From Diaporthe sp. PMI_573 (lineage: Eukaryota > Ascomycota > Sordariomycetes > Diaporthales > Diaporthaceae), in assembly GCA_021399435.1 (NCBI GenBank), contig JAJTUP010000054.1:186001-250000 (forward strand): a DNA stretch of 64,000 nucleotides, in the 5' to 3' direction. The translations under genes and the position numbers were made by a program. Shown here piece after piece: positions 42,001 to 53,190 of the stretch (position 1 is the first letter of the stretch; the number at the start of each line of letters is the position of its first letter). The notes below the pieces were generated by a model. That model saw nothing but the letters and a program-made list of their open reading frames with translations, searched no databases and was not told the DNA's origin.

Positions 42001-42801
42001 ATAATGCCTCGTGGCACTCTAGCATCGACATGGCCCCGCTCAAAGTTGCCCTAGGCGCTGACCCGCGCAATCCCCTCTCAACCGACCTGCCTACGATTGA
42101 TATCGACTCGCATCAAAAGAAGAAAGCCTTGGAGATCATACAACAAACAAAGGAAGTACAAGACCTAGCACGCAAGAACGCAGAAGCGTCCCAGGAAAAG
42201 CAGGCCAGGCAAGCGAATAAGAAACGACGGATGGTCGACTTTAAGATCAACGACTATGTATTCCTCAAGAAGAAGGGCTTTACAACTACAGCTCCTACAA
42301 CGAGACTGGAGTCACAATGGACAGGGCCGTGGCAAGTACTGGAAGAACGCGGCCACAGTTACGCCCTGGACCTTCCTGCATCCTTCCGTGGTAGGAACCT
42401 CTTCCACGCTGACCGCCTACGGAAAGCGGCAATGGACCCCTTACCGCAGCAACGACGAGAACCGCCGCCGCCCGAGGAGATCAACGGCGAAGCCGAGTGG
42501 GCAAGTCACTAAGATCCTCGCGTCCAGACTGACAGGCCGCAACAAGGTACTGGAGTACCAAGTCGAGTGGCAAGGCTGTGACCCTGACGACACGTGGTAC
42601 CCAGCTGGGAACTTCAAGAACGCTGCAGTGACACTGGAAAAGTTCCACCAAGAATATCCTGACGCAGCTGGACCACCAATCAAGCTACAGGAATGGATAC
42701 GCGCCGCCGCTGAAGACCGTGACGACCAACCGCACAACGATGATAACATAGCTGACCACGGAGAGAAGAACCCCCGACGTAAGCAACGACGACACATATG
42801 A
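39075..42801 (+). pseudogene. pol: gypsy A pol polyprotein, frameshift before chromodomain
   Basis: The main frame (39075-42512) has a retropepsin-like site (ALCDTGAEARLLVS), RT (RFCIDYRWINQF; LPFGLKVGPAWW; ASAYADDVLIYSD), RNase H (ETDASRNATGGVIW; DRELLAVVQTLE; TDHQALVYYS) and the integrase zinc domain (HPGQNKTIEAIRRQYHWEG ... CHKCGRNK). The integrase core carries D (VAVDGKDM), D (ISDNAGPF) and E (GVIEITNQELDQ), and a GPY/F-type module (WTGPWQVLEERGHSY) follows. A stop falls at 42512. The chromodomain (YQVEWQGCDPDDTWYPAGNF) continues in another frame to 42801, so a one-base indel lies near 42500. In gypsy B the equivalent junction is in frame. Integrase chromodomains target heterochromatin. 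Confidence 0.9.
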
Positions 42802-42853
42802 TCAAACCCCGTATAGTCTACTGCGTCGATATACGAGGTTTGGCGGGGGGTAG

Positions 42854-43056
42854 TGTGACGACGACGGAACCCTAACCCTGGATGGCCAGGTGGGGCATGC
42901 AAGCACGCGATCTAGCGTGCAGGCCAACGCGCTTGACTTCTCGTCGCGCCCGCGGTAAAGGCTGCGGCCTTTCTTTCTCTTGCTTCCCTAGAGTAGAATC
43001 TTCGTCCATAGTGCCAATTCAAGGTGTTCACGCCCTCTGCAACGCTGGCCGTGACA
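42854..43056 (+). repeat. gypsy A 3' LTR
   Basis: A 203-bp copy of the 5' LTR, preceded by GGCGGGGGGTAG. It differs by a single T in CCTTTCTTTCTC. Confidence 0.92.
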
Positions 43057-43190
43057 CTAGGGCTTCGCGGATAATAGGGCATTATGCGAAGGTGCGTTAT
43101 TCTGCTGGAAGACTTGGACCTGCGGGTAGTTGTTACGGTAGAAGGCTCGCGCGCGAGTGGAAGGGTATTGATATATATTTCTGCGCGGTA
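43057..43190 (-). mobile_element. Tc1/mariner transposase shard
   Basis: The minus strand reads NIYQYPSTRARAFYRNNYPQ, then VQVFQQNNAPSHNALLS. This matches the Tc1 catalytic segment ending in FQQDNAPSH, in which the catalytic Asp is here Asn (GAC/GAT to AAC/AAT, a G-to-A change). It stops exactly at the gypsy A LTR. Confidence 0.65.
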
Positions 43191-43236
43191 ATACCGCCCC
43201 ATTCCTTCTCCTAGAAATACCCCGGGCCCTTCCTCC

Positions 43237-43382
43237 TGTGGCGGTTGTCACCACTAGACGGGCTGACGCCACCACAAGGTGCTAGCAGGGGCTGGTCCCT
43301 GCCACAGGCACGGACCACGGTTATTAAACTTCTCCACGCGTCGCACATCGCGAGTTTCTTTCCTTCCTTCTTCTCACTTAAG
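43237..43382 (+). repeat. truncated LTR of gypsy B family
   Basis: From TGTGGCGGTTGTCACC to CTTCTCACTTAAG it matches the reverse complement of 57160-57308, the 3' LTR of gypsy B. The last third of that LTR is missing here. Confidence 0.85.
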
Positions 43383-43502
43383 GGTTTCTTTTGATTTTTT
43401 TTGGAATTGTGATTGCTTGAAGGGCTAGAATGATCTTGTCTTCTTTTGAGTAGATTGGCATTGTAGATGTTGAATTCAAGCGTGTTGAATATTTAAGTAG
43501 GT

Positions 43503-45956
43503 TAGGGATGGATTTAAAGCGCATCATTAAATAAAATGCGCTTTTTGCATTAAATATTTAAAGCAGGCGCGTTTATATGCATTATTTCCCCTCCTATATT
43601 AAGTTTAGCGTCTTCCAAAACAGGCTTAGTGCGTCGGATCAATATAATCCCTGTTCCGACCTCCTTTTTCTCCACAGCCTTCAACAGCCTGTGGCTGTAT
43701 CCCCTGAAACTTCCCAATCCGACTCCCCACTACCTTCAGACCCTTCGTGCTTCTTCTACAATGCCTAGAACCTCTGGAAGGCCAGCCGACCACCAGGTCC
43801 ACCGAGAATTTATCACGATTGCCTCGGACGCTAGCTCGGGGTTCAAGAACTCACGAGTGAAGTGCAAGCACTGTGGCCACGAGATAACCAAGGGCACTAC
43901 TCGTCAGAAGAAGCACTTACTTCGCCATTGCCTCAATTACAGAGGGCAGCAACAGTCTCAGCAGTCTCAACTGACTCAGCACTTTCCTGTGGTGGACAAG
44001 ACCTTTAAGCAGATGCTTGATAAGCTTGCTGCTAGAGCAATTTTTGCTAATGGCCGTCCATTTAACCTCTTCAAGTCCAAACGAATGCGGATTCTGTTGA
44101 CCAAGCTAAATACTGCCTGGCAACTACCGTCTCGTCGCCAAGTGCAGCGGCTGCTAGCCCCAACTTATTCTAAGTACCACAACCAAGTCCAAGATATCCT
44201 CGACTAGACAGAACGTATTAACGTGATTTTTGACGGCTCAGACAATATTACAAGTCATCGAATTATCAATATCTCGATATAGGTGGCAAATGGTCCGGCC
44301 TTCTATTGGAAGACGTTTGATACAGGACAGATTCAACACACGGCTGAGCACTACATCGATCTTTTGTATCCTGAGCTGGAGATAATTTGCAAGGGTAACT
44401 TCTTGCGAATTAACTCGTTTTACACAGATACGGATAGCGTGATGAGGAAAGCTCATGTACATTTGGCTACAAGAAAGGAATTCCAGCACTGCTTCTTTTC
44501 CCTCTGCGATTCACATGGGTTACAGCTACTCATCAAGGACATCCTAGAGCTGCCGTTCTTTAAAAGACATTCAAAAGCACTACATTGATTGTCACCTTCT
44601 TCAAGAAGTCGAAACTACAGTTGGCTCGATTGAGAGAGGCACAAAAGGCAGCTTGGGGCCACCATAAGGCGTTTTTATCCACGTGGGTCTTTAAGTTTTT
44701 CTGACTCCTAGCTATAACTAACCGCTCGCTTTAGTGTAATCACACGCTGGGGCAGCCAGTTCAATGCTTTGCGGTCAGTTTTACGCTGTAAAGAGCCTCT
44801 CCAAACATACGCTCGCCGTCCTGACGTAAGGGCAGAGCTAGCCTCCGGGTCTCTCAAGCTTCTTCCCAGGGTGCTGGAGTCTGTCAATAACCCTCACTTC
44901 TAGATACGCCTAGAGACTGTTTTGGCTATAATTAAGCCTGTCAGCAGTCGTCAGCATGCCTCAGAAGCCAATCGGGCTCACATTGGCCATGTGATTCCTC
45001 GTTGGCTAGAGATTAAAGCAGAATGGAAAGCACTTAACGATTCTCAGCAATATAAAGACGTAAATTTCAGCAAGCTGTATTCCGTATAGTTAAACCGGAT
45101 AGACAAACAGACATATAATATTCATTATACAGGATTTGCATTAAGGCCTAACATAGTCGGGACTAAGCTTGAAGAACAGCTAATGATAGAAGTACTTTGG
45201 TTCTTTAAGTTAGCAGTTAATCCTGCTAACTACCTTTATGTTATTCGAGAATTTAACTACTTCCGAGCACAATCGGGCGGCCAGTTTACTGCGGGAGGCT
45301 TAGTCTATTTAAAAGAATAGACGCCATTAGATGCTTAGATGCTTCTTAATAACCAGGGCAGCAAGCTGGCTACACTTACTGTCCGAATCTTTGGAACCAT
45401 AGCTAATTCAGTTCCCTTAGAGAGATCATTCTCGGCGGTTAACTTCCTCCACAGCAAGGCACGCAACAGGCTCACACCAGCCAACACTAACAAGTTGGCG
45501 TTCATCTACATGAACGAACGGGTGCTAGAGAGGATAACACAGTCTCAGAATCAACCTCTTGATCATCGCAATGAGGTTGATTCTACGGTCGTTAGCTGGG
45601 AAGATTTGACAGAAGACGGTTGGCTTACTCTCGAAGATACGTATATGGAAATCCATTGCGCATCAAGTCTGGAAGTTGACGCTGTTATCGGCGAGTTCAC
45701 TCACCAACCCGCCTCCGACGGAGAAGAGACAGTTGTGGACACATTTGAGGTCCAAGATGGGTCAGAGAGCGAAGGAACGGGGAAAAAGTTGACCTAATTT
45801 GGCTTGGTTATTTGTATTATATGACCCTTGGGCAGCTTCATATACGGGTAGTTATATTGCAATAAAAAGCGCGCTTTTTATTCGGAATAAAAAGCTGCTT
45901 CATTATAATAAAAAGCAGTTCAATACACATGTGTATTAAACACTTGCCCATCACTA
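43503..45956 (+). mobile_element. hAT transposon, RIP-damaged, both ends present
   Basis: Left end TAGGGATGG (43503), right end with complement TAGTGATGGGCAAGTG (45941-45956). The plus strand encodes a BED-type zinc finger (CKHCGHEITKGTTRQKKHLLRH), the central transposase (FYWKTFDTGQIQHTAEHYID, LCDSHGLQLLIKDIL) and the hAT dimerisation region (45339-45797). The frame is broken by many stops (for example at 44205, 44280 and 44586). Compared with the undamaged fragment at 19040-19914, changes are TpG to TpA and CpA to TpA on both strands, and nearly all lie before about 45430. Subterminal hairpins occur at both ends: 9-bp arms at 43516-43524/43536-43544 and a 22-bp palindrome at 45861-45882. 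No 8-bp target duplication is seen. Confidence 0.9.
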
Positions 45957-46339
45957 CAAAACGAACATTAATCAGAACTGTTTCCTCAATTTACACACGA
46001 CAGACGAGTTCGGGGGCTTAGCGACCGTGCTCATTAAATGGAGAAAATTCCAACGAACAGTTTGATATAGGCTGCATGGCGGAAGGAGACTGAATATTTT
46101 TTGGCGGGAAAACGGTACTGGAGGCTGGCCCTCACGGGATACAAGACCATTTTAAAAGAATGGCATAAAATAGTTAAGGGGGCAAGTCTTTCTGTTCTCG
46201 TAAATTCTATTCTATTGTTACATTGACCATGTTTTTTGTTACATGGTTGGTGATAATCTATTTACCTTTGTGGTACTATAATCCTCTCCCCCTGCGCCAT
46301 CATCCTCTGCGATACTTCTCTCAATCCCCGATACATCCT
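45957..46339. other. no supportable gene
   Basis: Spacer between the hAT right end and the 3' end of the P450 pseudogene. Only short frames, nothing recognised. Confidence 0.5.
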
Positions 46340-47720
46340 TTACTGTGGGCCAATGCTGGTGACCTTAACCTTGACGTGCTGTTTGATCATAGAGTTTCCG
46401 TAGTCGGTCCAGTCCACGGTTTGCTCGTTTGTCTCGAAGAGACTCATATCCAGTGAGGAGAAGAAGTTGGAAAAGGCGAGGTAGGTCTCCATTCAAGCGA
46501 TGCTGTAGACGGTGACCTGGTCAGCAATTGCACTCGTAGCAATACCGCAGGGGAGCCCCATTCGGAAGGCATGGAATCAAACTTACTTGAGGCCAATGCA
46601 GGCACGGGAACCTTTTCCAAAGACAACCAGATAGTTCTCCGTGTTCTTGTCGGTCAACCAGAGCTCAGGGATAAACTGGTCGGGATTGGGGAAGATGTCG
46701 GGGTTTAAATAGACAGTGAGGATGGCGCTGGAGACAGAGGTTTCTCCCGGCAGGTAGTGGCCTTTCTAGGTCATGCCGCCCTCGGGCACGAGACGGGGGA
46801 TGATACCAGCCACGGGCGAGGACATGCGGAGGACTCCTTGATGCAGGCGTTCAGGTACGGTAGCCTCCGGACCGTCTTATACTCGTACAGGCCCTGGTCG
46901 TTCTTTGGGACGGTCCTCAGCTCGTCGCGCAGCTTCTGCAGCTTGTCCGGGTCGCTCAGCAGGTAGTACGTGCCTATGCTCATGGTGTGGCTGGTGATCT
47001 GGGTCCCCGCGAACACGAATGCGTACGTCTCATCTTCAACGGCCTGGTGGGACAGGGGTGCGCCGCCGTCTTCGGGTCGCAGAAGCAAGTCGATGACGGC
47101 CTTGCGGCCGTCCTGGGCCTTCTCGACACTGAGCTCGTGCTCTGCTCCACTCGTTGATGCTGGCGCGGAATCAAACTCACCGGGGATCAGTTTCTTGGCG
47201 ATGGTCTTGGGTATGTTCAGCGCCATCTAAATGAGGATGGGGAAGCGCTTTAGGAGGAAGAAGTTCTCCGAGAACGTGCGCAGGGTGGCCAGGAATGGCG
47301 GCTCTTCCTCCTTGGCGTCAATGAGGTTTAGTGTGCGGTCGCACAGAACTTGCAAGATGGTGTCGATCGTGATTCCAGTATAGAGACGCTGGATGTCTAG
47401 GACCCTGTTCTCATCATGGTGCTCCGTGGCCTTACGAAGGGCATTCTGGACGACCTTCAGGACAAGGTGGGAAAGTGCCTCCATGGACTTGGCCGAGAAG
47501 AGGTCATTGATGAGCTTCCTGCGACGTCTGTGGTACTCCACATCGACGATGGCAGGAAGTGCCTCAGGGGTACCACCTGATGACTGGAAGAATGCAGGGT
47601 CCTTTATGTATTTAGAGCCTCTGATCTCTAGAGCACAGAAAATGAAAAGATGTAGAGATATAGAGGCGGGAAGGTAGAGGGAGAGCCTACGGTATATAAC
47701 CTTGTTTCGGGAATCACGAT
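46340..47720 (-). pseudogene. cytochrome P450 pseudogene, 5'-truncated
   Basis: The minus strand carries a fungal P450 from the B/C-helix region (EIRGSKYIKDPAFF) through EYHRRRRKLINDLFSAKSME, the I helix (TYAFVFAGTQITSHT) and the K helix (RRLPYLNACIKES, then LRM after a slip) to the haem loop (FGKGSRACIG, with the Cys ligand) and a normal C-terminus. An 84-bp intron (46503-46586) splits the haem region. Lesions are TAG at 47227-47229, a one-base loss in the ExxR motif near 46830, TAG at 46766-46768, and TGA at 46493-46495 where Trp is expected. The N-terminal membrane anchor is missing beyond 47720. It is not functional. It would have been an ER monooxygenase, perhaps acting with the esterases beside it. 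Confidence 0.88.
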
Positions 47721-47907
47721 GCTCCAGGTGTATTCAAACTATATAAAAGACACCAGACTAAGTTATGTGCCTGAAAAAGATATGTGACCCAACAGGTTGT
47801 TCTTCGTTTATAGGTATAGATGATCATCTCGCCAGATGCTAACATGAGAAAAGAATTGACACCTTGCAAACAATGTAAATTCTCGTTGCTTCTCCTGAGC
47901 GCTTCTC

Positions 47908-49692
47908 TCAGTAGATAGTCACCGGGTACGCGTCGAAGGTGTACATCCACGAGTCCCACGAGGCCTGATCAAAGACACAGTTCAAAGTGCCGTTGTTTGA
48001 GTACAAGGGGCGGAGAGGCCACTTGCAAAGCGAGGGGGTCGTGACTCCAGTGTTGTTTAGAGTCTCAGGGGCAACACCAGACTCGACCCAGTCGATCATG
48101 GTCTGGAGCGTCGTCGCAGGCCAGCCGCCGTTGGCCTGCTCCGTGTTTTTACCACAGTGAGCTCCGCCAGGGACAAGGAAGAGCCGGTAGAACTCATCCA
48201 TAGCATCGGTACTCGCGTCGAATGACGAATTGGTGTAGAGGGTGTTTCTCACCGATTCGTAGTAGCGAATTGATGAAGCAGTAGGGATCGAGGGGTCTTG
48301 CTCGCCATGTACGTGGATAACTTTGCCTCCAGCGTTGGCGAATGCACTGACGTCGGGCCAAGTTGTCTGCAAAGAGTCGCCGTACTTGTTCATGCCGTAA
48401 ACCATCCACTCCTTGAGAGTATCGTAGGTGACGTTCTCGATAGTGCTCAGGTTGTCAACCTCCTTGAGTTCCAAGTACTGTGCGATCCACTGCCCGCCGA
48501 GGCCAGAGACGGACACCTCCCACTCGCCTGTATCCGAGTTATAGGTAGTAGAGGCATCTCCGAAGTCAGCACCGGGCTGGTAATATATGTATGCGCGCTT
48601 GCCCTCGGAGTCATGCAGTCCATTCCACAGAGTTTGAGCAAGTGTAGCGCCTTCAGCAGTGACAGTGCCGTTTTGTTCAGGAGTACTGCCCCCACCGCCC
48701 GCCTGACGACGGCCTAGGCTAGAGCCAGAAGCAGCGCAGTAGTACGGCTCTCCGATGGTTGTGTTGACATCAAACTGTAACTTGCACAGATCGGATCGGG
48801 CGATCACACCGTCTGTGAGGCCATCTAGAGGGTCACAATATGCGATTGTCAAGTTCACAATCTTCTCAAGCTCGCAGGGAGGGGGGTAGTATCCTAGAGT
48901 CTGCTCGGCGACGTTGGGAAATAGGTGATTGACCTGTTGTTGGCCATAGCGGAGGGCTGGGGCGCCGATGGTAGCACCATCGAACAAGTCTGGGAACCGC
49001 TGAAGCTGGCTCCATCCCTCACGACCACCCTCGGAACATGCCTGGTAGTAGGAGTAAACCTTGTCCGTGACGTTGAAAAAGTTCTTGGTAAACTCTTTAC
49101 CAAGCGTAGCAAGCTCTTGGTGAGCCTGGTAACCCATCATGTAAACGGATTGCCAGTTGATGGTGTCGTTTGCGAAGAGGAAGACATCGGCCCATGTGTT
49201 GTCGAAGCTGCCAAAGCCACCATCAGTGTACCCAGTGACTGCACCAACAATAACACCAGTTGGGTTCGAATTTGCACCCTAGAGTTTTGTTAACATTTGT
49301 TGCTAAACATATAAGGAGTTGATACCTACAGCGTTGATGGAAAGGCCACTACCTCCCGTTGTCACATATCGGTTCTGGAATTTGTCCGGCTCAGGGATCC
49401 AGTACGAGACATGTACGATGTCATCGGTAATGCCATTGTGCGAGTAGGCGACAGTGACGTTACAATAATTGATAGTCTCCTCTATATACCAGTCATTCGA
49501 GCCTGTTGTGTTCAAAACGACTTCGGCAGTGAGTGAGGAAGGGTCGATGGTGATGCCAGGCAGGAAGTCCACGGCGGGAAGCACCCCAGCGGCCACATCC
49601 GCTGTGCACACTTCTTCCAACGTCAAAGCCTTCACGCCGACTACAATACCTAGGGCGACGAGTCCTCTAGATACAGTAGCGTGAGATGGCAT
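47908..49692 (-). CDS. tannase/feruloyl-esterase family protein, secreted
   Basis: Two exons, 49692-49330 and 49278-47908, with a 51-bp intron (GTAGGT...TAG, phase 0), giving 577 residues. The start is the Met at 49692, directly before a signal peptide (SRGLVALGIVVGVKAL). The family triad is visible: nucleophile in YYQACSEGGREGW (Ser about 203, preceded by Cys 202), Asp in HGEQDPSIP (about 449), and His in GGAHCG (about 495, followed by Cys 496). The Cys pair matches the CS-D-HC motif, in which a disulfide joins the triad. Enzymes of this family split gallate, ferulate or related aryl esters outside the cell. The substrate cannot be told from sequence. Many N-glycosylation sites fit secretion. 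The gene looks intact. Confidence 0.92.
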
Positions 49693-50646
49693 TTCCGTGA
49701 TGATCAAGTGTGAAAGATGCCAACGAAATCCGCAAGATGGTAACGAAAGGCGCAAGATGAGAATGACAGGCGAGGATGGTATCCGTTCTATCTCCTTAAA
49801 ATGTCGCCATGCTGATATATATCGTTTCTGTGACAGCCCAATACACTTTCCAACTAAATCTTCGCCACGAGAATAATGGTGATATTCTCCTGTCGGGACC
49901 CACCTGACTGACCCTCGTTACCAGTGCAGCCACTTTTACACTGGGGTGGCGTACGTAAGCTCCCAGGCGCTCCCTAGCAATTCACCTCCCGTGACGAGCC
50001 CGACTAGGCAGGCTAGCTGCCCAGTGGGTACCGAGCCTATTTTGGCTGCCCACTGAGAGGCGCCACAGGACGCGTCAGTCGATTACGTTCGATTCCCAGA
50101 AATGGAGACGATCTCCTAGGTTTGGACAAGCATTTTGACGGTACAAAAAAAAAAGGCACGCGTGACGACAGCATGATCAGTGGGTAGACACGCCTGGAAT
50201 GCCAACGCTCAGGGCCCAGCGGCCGTGGAAGTCCCTGGCAGTCTGGTTAAGGGGCCAGGGGGTTCGGTAGGAACCGCGAGGGGCCCTAAGACTACGTAAA
50301 TGGGCATGACTGCTGTCTCTCTCGGCCCACCTCTCGGACGAGACAGAGACATATCCGAGGCCCAGACGGACATTATACTGTAGATCGATGACGAAGCTCT
50401 CAAAACACCTGGAAGCGCGTACCAGGTTGTTGAGAGCATACGCAGTACAGCGAGGCGGGACATCGCCAGATGGATCAAAACGAAACATGTACTATAAAGC
50501 ATCCAGCGAGTGACTCGACGTATGCACTATTTTCATATCTTCATTAACTTTCTCATCTCTTTAGTCTTCTTCCCCAGGGGAGTTGCCGACTGTGTCTCGA
50601 CTCAAACCCGTCCTAGTCCACCTATCGTCCGCTCTCTATCAGCACA
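49693..50646. promoter_or_regulatory. shared intergenic region of two divergent esterase genes
   Basis: A 954-bp spacer between the start codons of the tannase-family gene (minus) and the carboxylesterase gene (plus). It must hold both promoters, and divergent transcription of two secreted esterases suggests co-regulation. CT-rich sequence just before 50647 (CTTTCTCATCTCTTTAGTCTTC) is typical of fungal transcription starts. No specific factor site is claimed. Confidence 0.45.
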
Positions 50647-52216
50647 ATGAGTCCAGCGTGGCATATCTGCGCCGCAGGCCTTGTGTCATTAGCGCACGCC
50701 GCCCTCTTTGAAAGTGTTGTTGATACCAAATTCGGCAGCGTACAAGGATATCCTGCCTTTAACGCAACCCCCGATGGTGTAACGCTGCAAAACTGGAAAG
50801 ACATCACGGTCTGGAAAGGCATACCATTCGCAGCCTCGTCTGGCGGGAACAACCGCTTCAGAGCACCCCAGCCCGCTACCCCGTGGAACAAGACGTTGGA
50901 CGCCGGGGAGTACGGTGATATCTGTCCGGAAGCTCTCACCAGGGTTACAGACGGCTATACAGTTTCAGAGGACTGTCTTAACCTTAATATCTGGAGCGCC
51001 GCCAACTCTTCTGATGCCAAGCTTCCCGTCGTGATGTGGAGCTATCCGGCACAGTCTACAGCTCGCGATGCTTTGTTCGATGGCGCCGGCATGGCTGACG
51101 AGGGCGTGGTATTTGTGAACTACAATTACAGAAGTGGAGTATTTGGTTGGCTCGCTCATCCCTGGCTCTCGGCCGAAATGAACGAAGGGTATGGCGCCAA
51201 CAGCTCTGGTAACTGGGCAATGTTGGACCAGTTTGCTGCTCTCAAATGGATTCACGAGAATATTGAGGCCTTTGGCGGCGACCCTGACCGCATTACGGTG
51301 ATGGGACAGTCAGGAGGTTCTGCCGCAACGTACCACATCACAAACAGCCCTCTTACCAAGGGTCTCATTGTCGGCGTCTATCATTGAGTCCGGCGTCCGA
51401 TACCCTAAGGATCCTCTGGCCACTAGTCTCGCGGAGGGCTACCGAACACTGGACACGGCTCTGGCAACCGGCGAGGACTATGTGTCCGAAATGAACATTA
51501 CCTCCCTCTCCGATCTCCGCGCTCTGGATTACAGCGATCTCGCTCAAGGCAACGACTTCGGCGCCGTGCTGGACTACTACGCAATGCCTGACACATACAT
51601 GAACACACTCCTGAAAGGTGCTGCGAATGACGTGCCTATCATGACCGGCAACACAAGAGACGAGAGCGGTGCGACGTATGGGCTGAATATCACACTGGAA
51701 ACGTACCTGGAGGAGATGAACGAGACCTTTGGCGACTGGGAGGACGAATTCTTAAATGTATACGCCGCCAATGACTCAGCCTCAGCCTCCGCCGCTTACA
51801 ATGCGCAGTGGTCGGATCGTTCCGCCATTGGTACTTGGCTCTGGGCTGGTTTGTGGGGGACTGCTTCTTCCAACCCAGTTTATTCATATTTCTGGGATCA
51901 CGCTCCACCGGGACAGAACCAGGGCGCCTACCACGAGTCGGAGATCAACTATGTTCTGAACAACCTGTACGCCACCGACAAACCCTGGACGGCGGAAGAT
52001 TACTCTATCGCAGAGACCATGAATGCATACTGGGTTAGCTTTATCAAGACTGGAAACCCCAACACCGGAAACTTGACCTATTGGTCTCCGACCTCCAACG
52101 CGAGTCAGACCGTCCAGCATGTCGGCGACGGCTGGGGGCAGATGCCCGTCTCTCCTCGTAATGCCAGCGTCGGCTTGTTCGGGGCTTGGTATGAGGCGCT
52201 GACCGAGGTATACTGA
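50647..52216 (+). pseudogene. type-B carboxylesterase/lipase with one frameshift
   Basis: Starts with a signal peptide (MSPAWHICAAGLVSLAHA), then FGSVQGYPAFN, ITVWKGIPFA, EDCLNLNIW, and the nucleophile loop DRITVMGQSGGSAATYH (Ser about 222). The frame ends at 51387, but the next frame continues without loss from about 51375 (SIIESGVRYPKDPLATSL). It carries the triad acid (TGNTRDESGATY) and His (GAYHESEINYVLNNL) and runs to a stop at 52216. One extra base near 51378-51382 accounts for this. The oxyanion-hole segment reads VMWSYPAQST instead of the usual HGGGF. The rest looks well preserved, so the lesion is recent or an assembly error. Confidence 0.85.
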
Positions 52217-52447
52217 GCGGCACAAACATTTGTTTAGCTCGAGGAGCAGCATGGTCATGCCCGCCCTACAGCGCACAACGCAAGCGTAAATTATTAGCCT
52301 GCCTTTATATATTTAAGGAGTAAGCCAGAGTTGCTAGTATTTAAGCGTGCAAGGTATGCTGCCACGTGATGTGTACAATGGTTTTCGGTCAAGTAAGCTG
52401 GCTAGATACGATGAGATTGCAGCAGCTTGTTAGACAGAGATTCGGCC

Positions 52448-53190
52448 TCATTCGTAAGAGAAATCATAGACCGCTCCTTCTTCTTCGTTGTCAAAGAAAT
52501 CGTCGTCTTCGTCGAAAGAAGCGCCTTCTTGCGCATCTGCCTCCATATCCACATGTAGAAGCCAGACCGCCTCAATTTCATCAAGCGCCCCGGGTGTTTC
52601 TTCCCACGCTGCATAGTTACACAGCGCTATTAAGTCCGCCTCCTCCGGTGACCCACGGGAGTAGCACTCCGGCTTCTGTAAGCCATCGTCATCATCATGC
52701 ATATTAATCAGACGATCCCAAAAGTGCATGTTTGCCTCCTCCACAGCAAGGTACAATTCCCAGACTTGCTTCCTTACCCTCTCGATCTTTGCAGCAAGGG
52801 TCACCGTGTCAGCGGCGGCAAGATCCTGACGCCTCACCAGAAGACCGTCGCCCAACAACTTCCCACGCACTTGGTTACAATCTCGCATGGTAGAGTAGAT
52901 GTCCTCAAAGCCCGCGCCGTATTCTGCAAATCACGTAGATTCGACAGAACGCGCAACTTGATCAACATCACAGCAGCCGCATGACTGAGGTTTATAATTC
53001 CGCCCGTCCACCACGTAGGATCCTCGAGAACATCTGCGTCCTTCGTATCTAGATAAGGCAGCTCCAAATCGCCCCAATCGTAACGACCAGGGTCACACGC
53101 CGCCCACCACTTAACGAAATCGTAGGCATCCTGGGTCCGCCCGAGGCGAAGCGTCCGAATGTGCCGCAATCTCCGCCGGATCCAGCTCAT
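52448..53190 (-). pseudogene. unknown acidic protein in two frames, near hAT remnant
   Basis: The minus strand is coding-like from about 53150 (AYDFVKWWAACDPGRYDWGD, WWTGGIINLSHAAAVMLIKL) and, after a slip near 52920, continues EDIYSTMRDCNQVRGKLLG to a very acidic end (FDEDDDFFDNEEEGAVYDF). It follows the hAT-like fragment in the same orientation and may be its decayed C-terminal part, or an adjacent host gene. No domain is recognised. Confidence 0.35.

Larger units (their letters stand above)
37225..43056 (+). mobile_element. gypsy A: LTR retrotransposon (chromovirus type)
   Basis: A complete element with 5' LTR 37225-37428 and 3' LTR 42854-43056. Both begin TGTGACGACG and end GGCCGTGACA, and they differ visibly only by one T in a T-run, which points to recent insertion. 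A polypurine tract (GGCGGGGGGTAG) precedes the 3' LTR. Inside are gag, then protease-RT-RNase H-integrase, then a chromodomain. The bases flanking the two LTRs do not form a target-site duplication: the left flank is pogo transposase and the right flank is a Tc1 shard. In the leader a 27-bp sequence (starts TCGCTGACCTAGCG) is repeated at 37449-37475 and 37485-37511. Confidence 0.93.

Noticed and set aside
48298..49293. Plus-strand open frames across the tannase-family gene
   Set aside because: They are antisense to a well-supported two-exon esterase and carry no domains.
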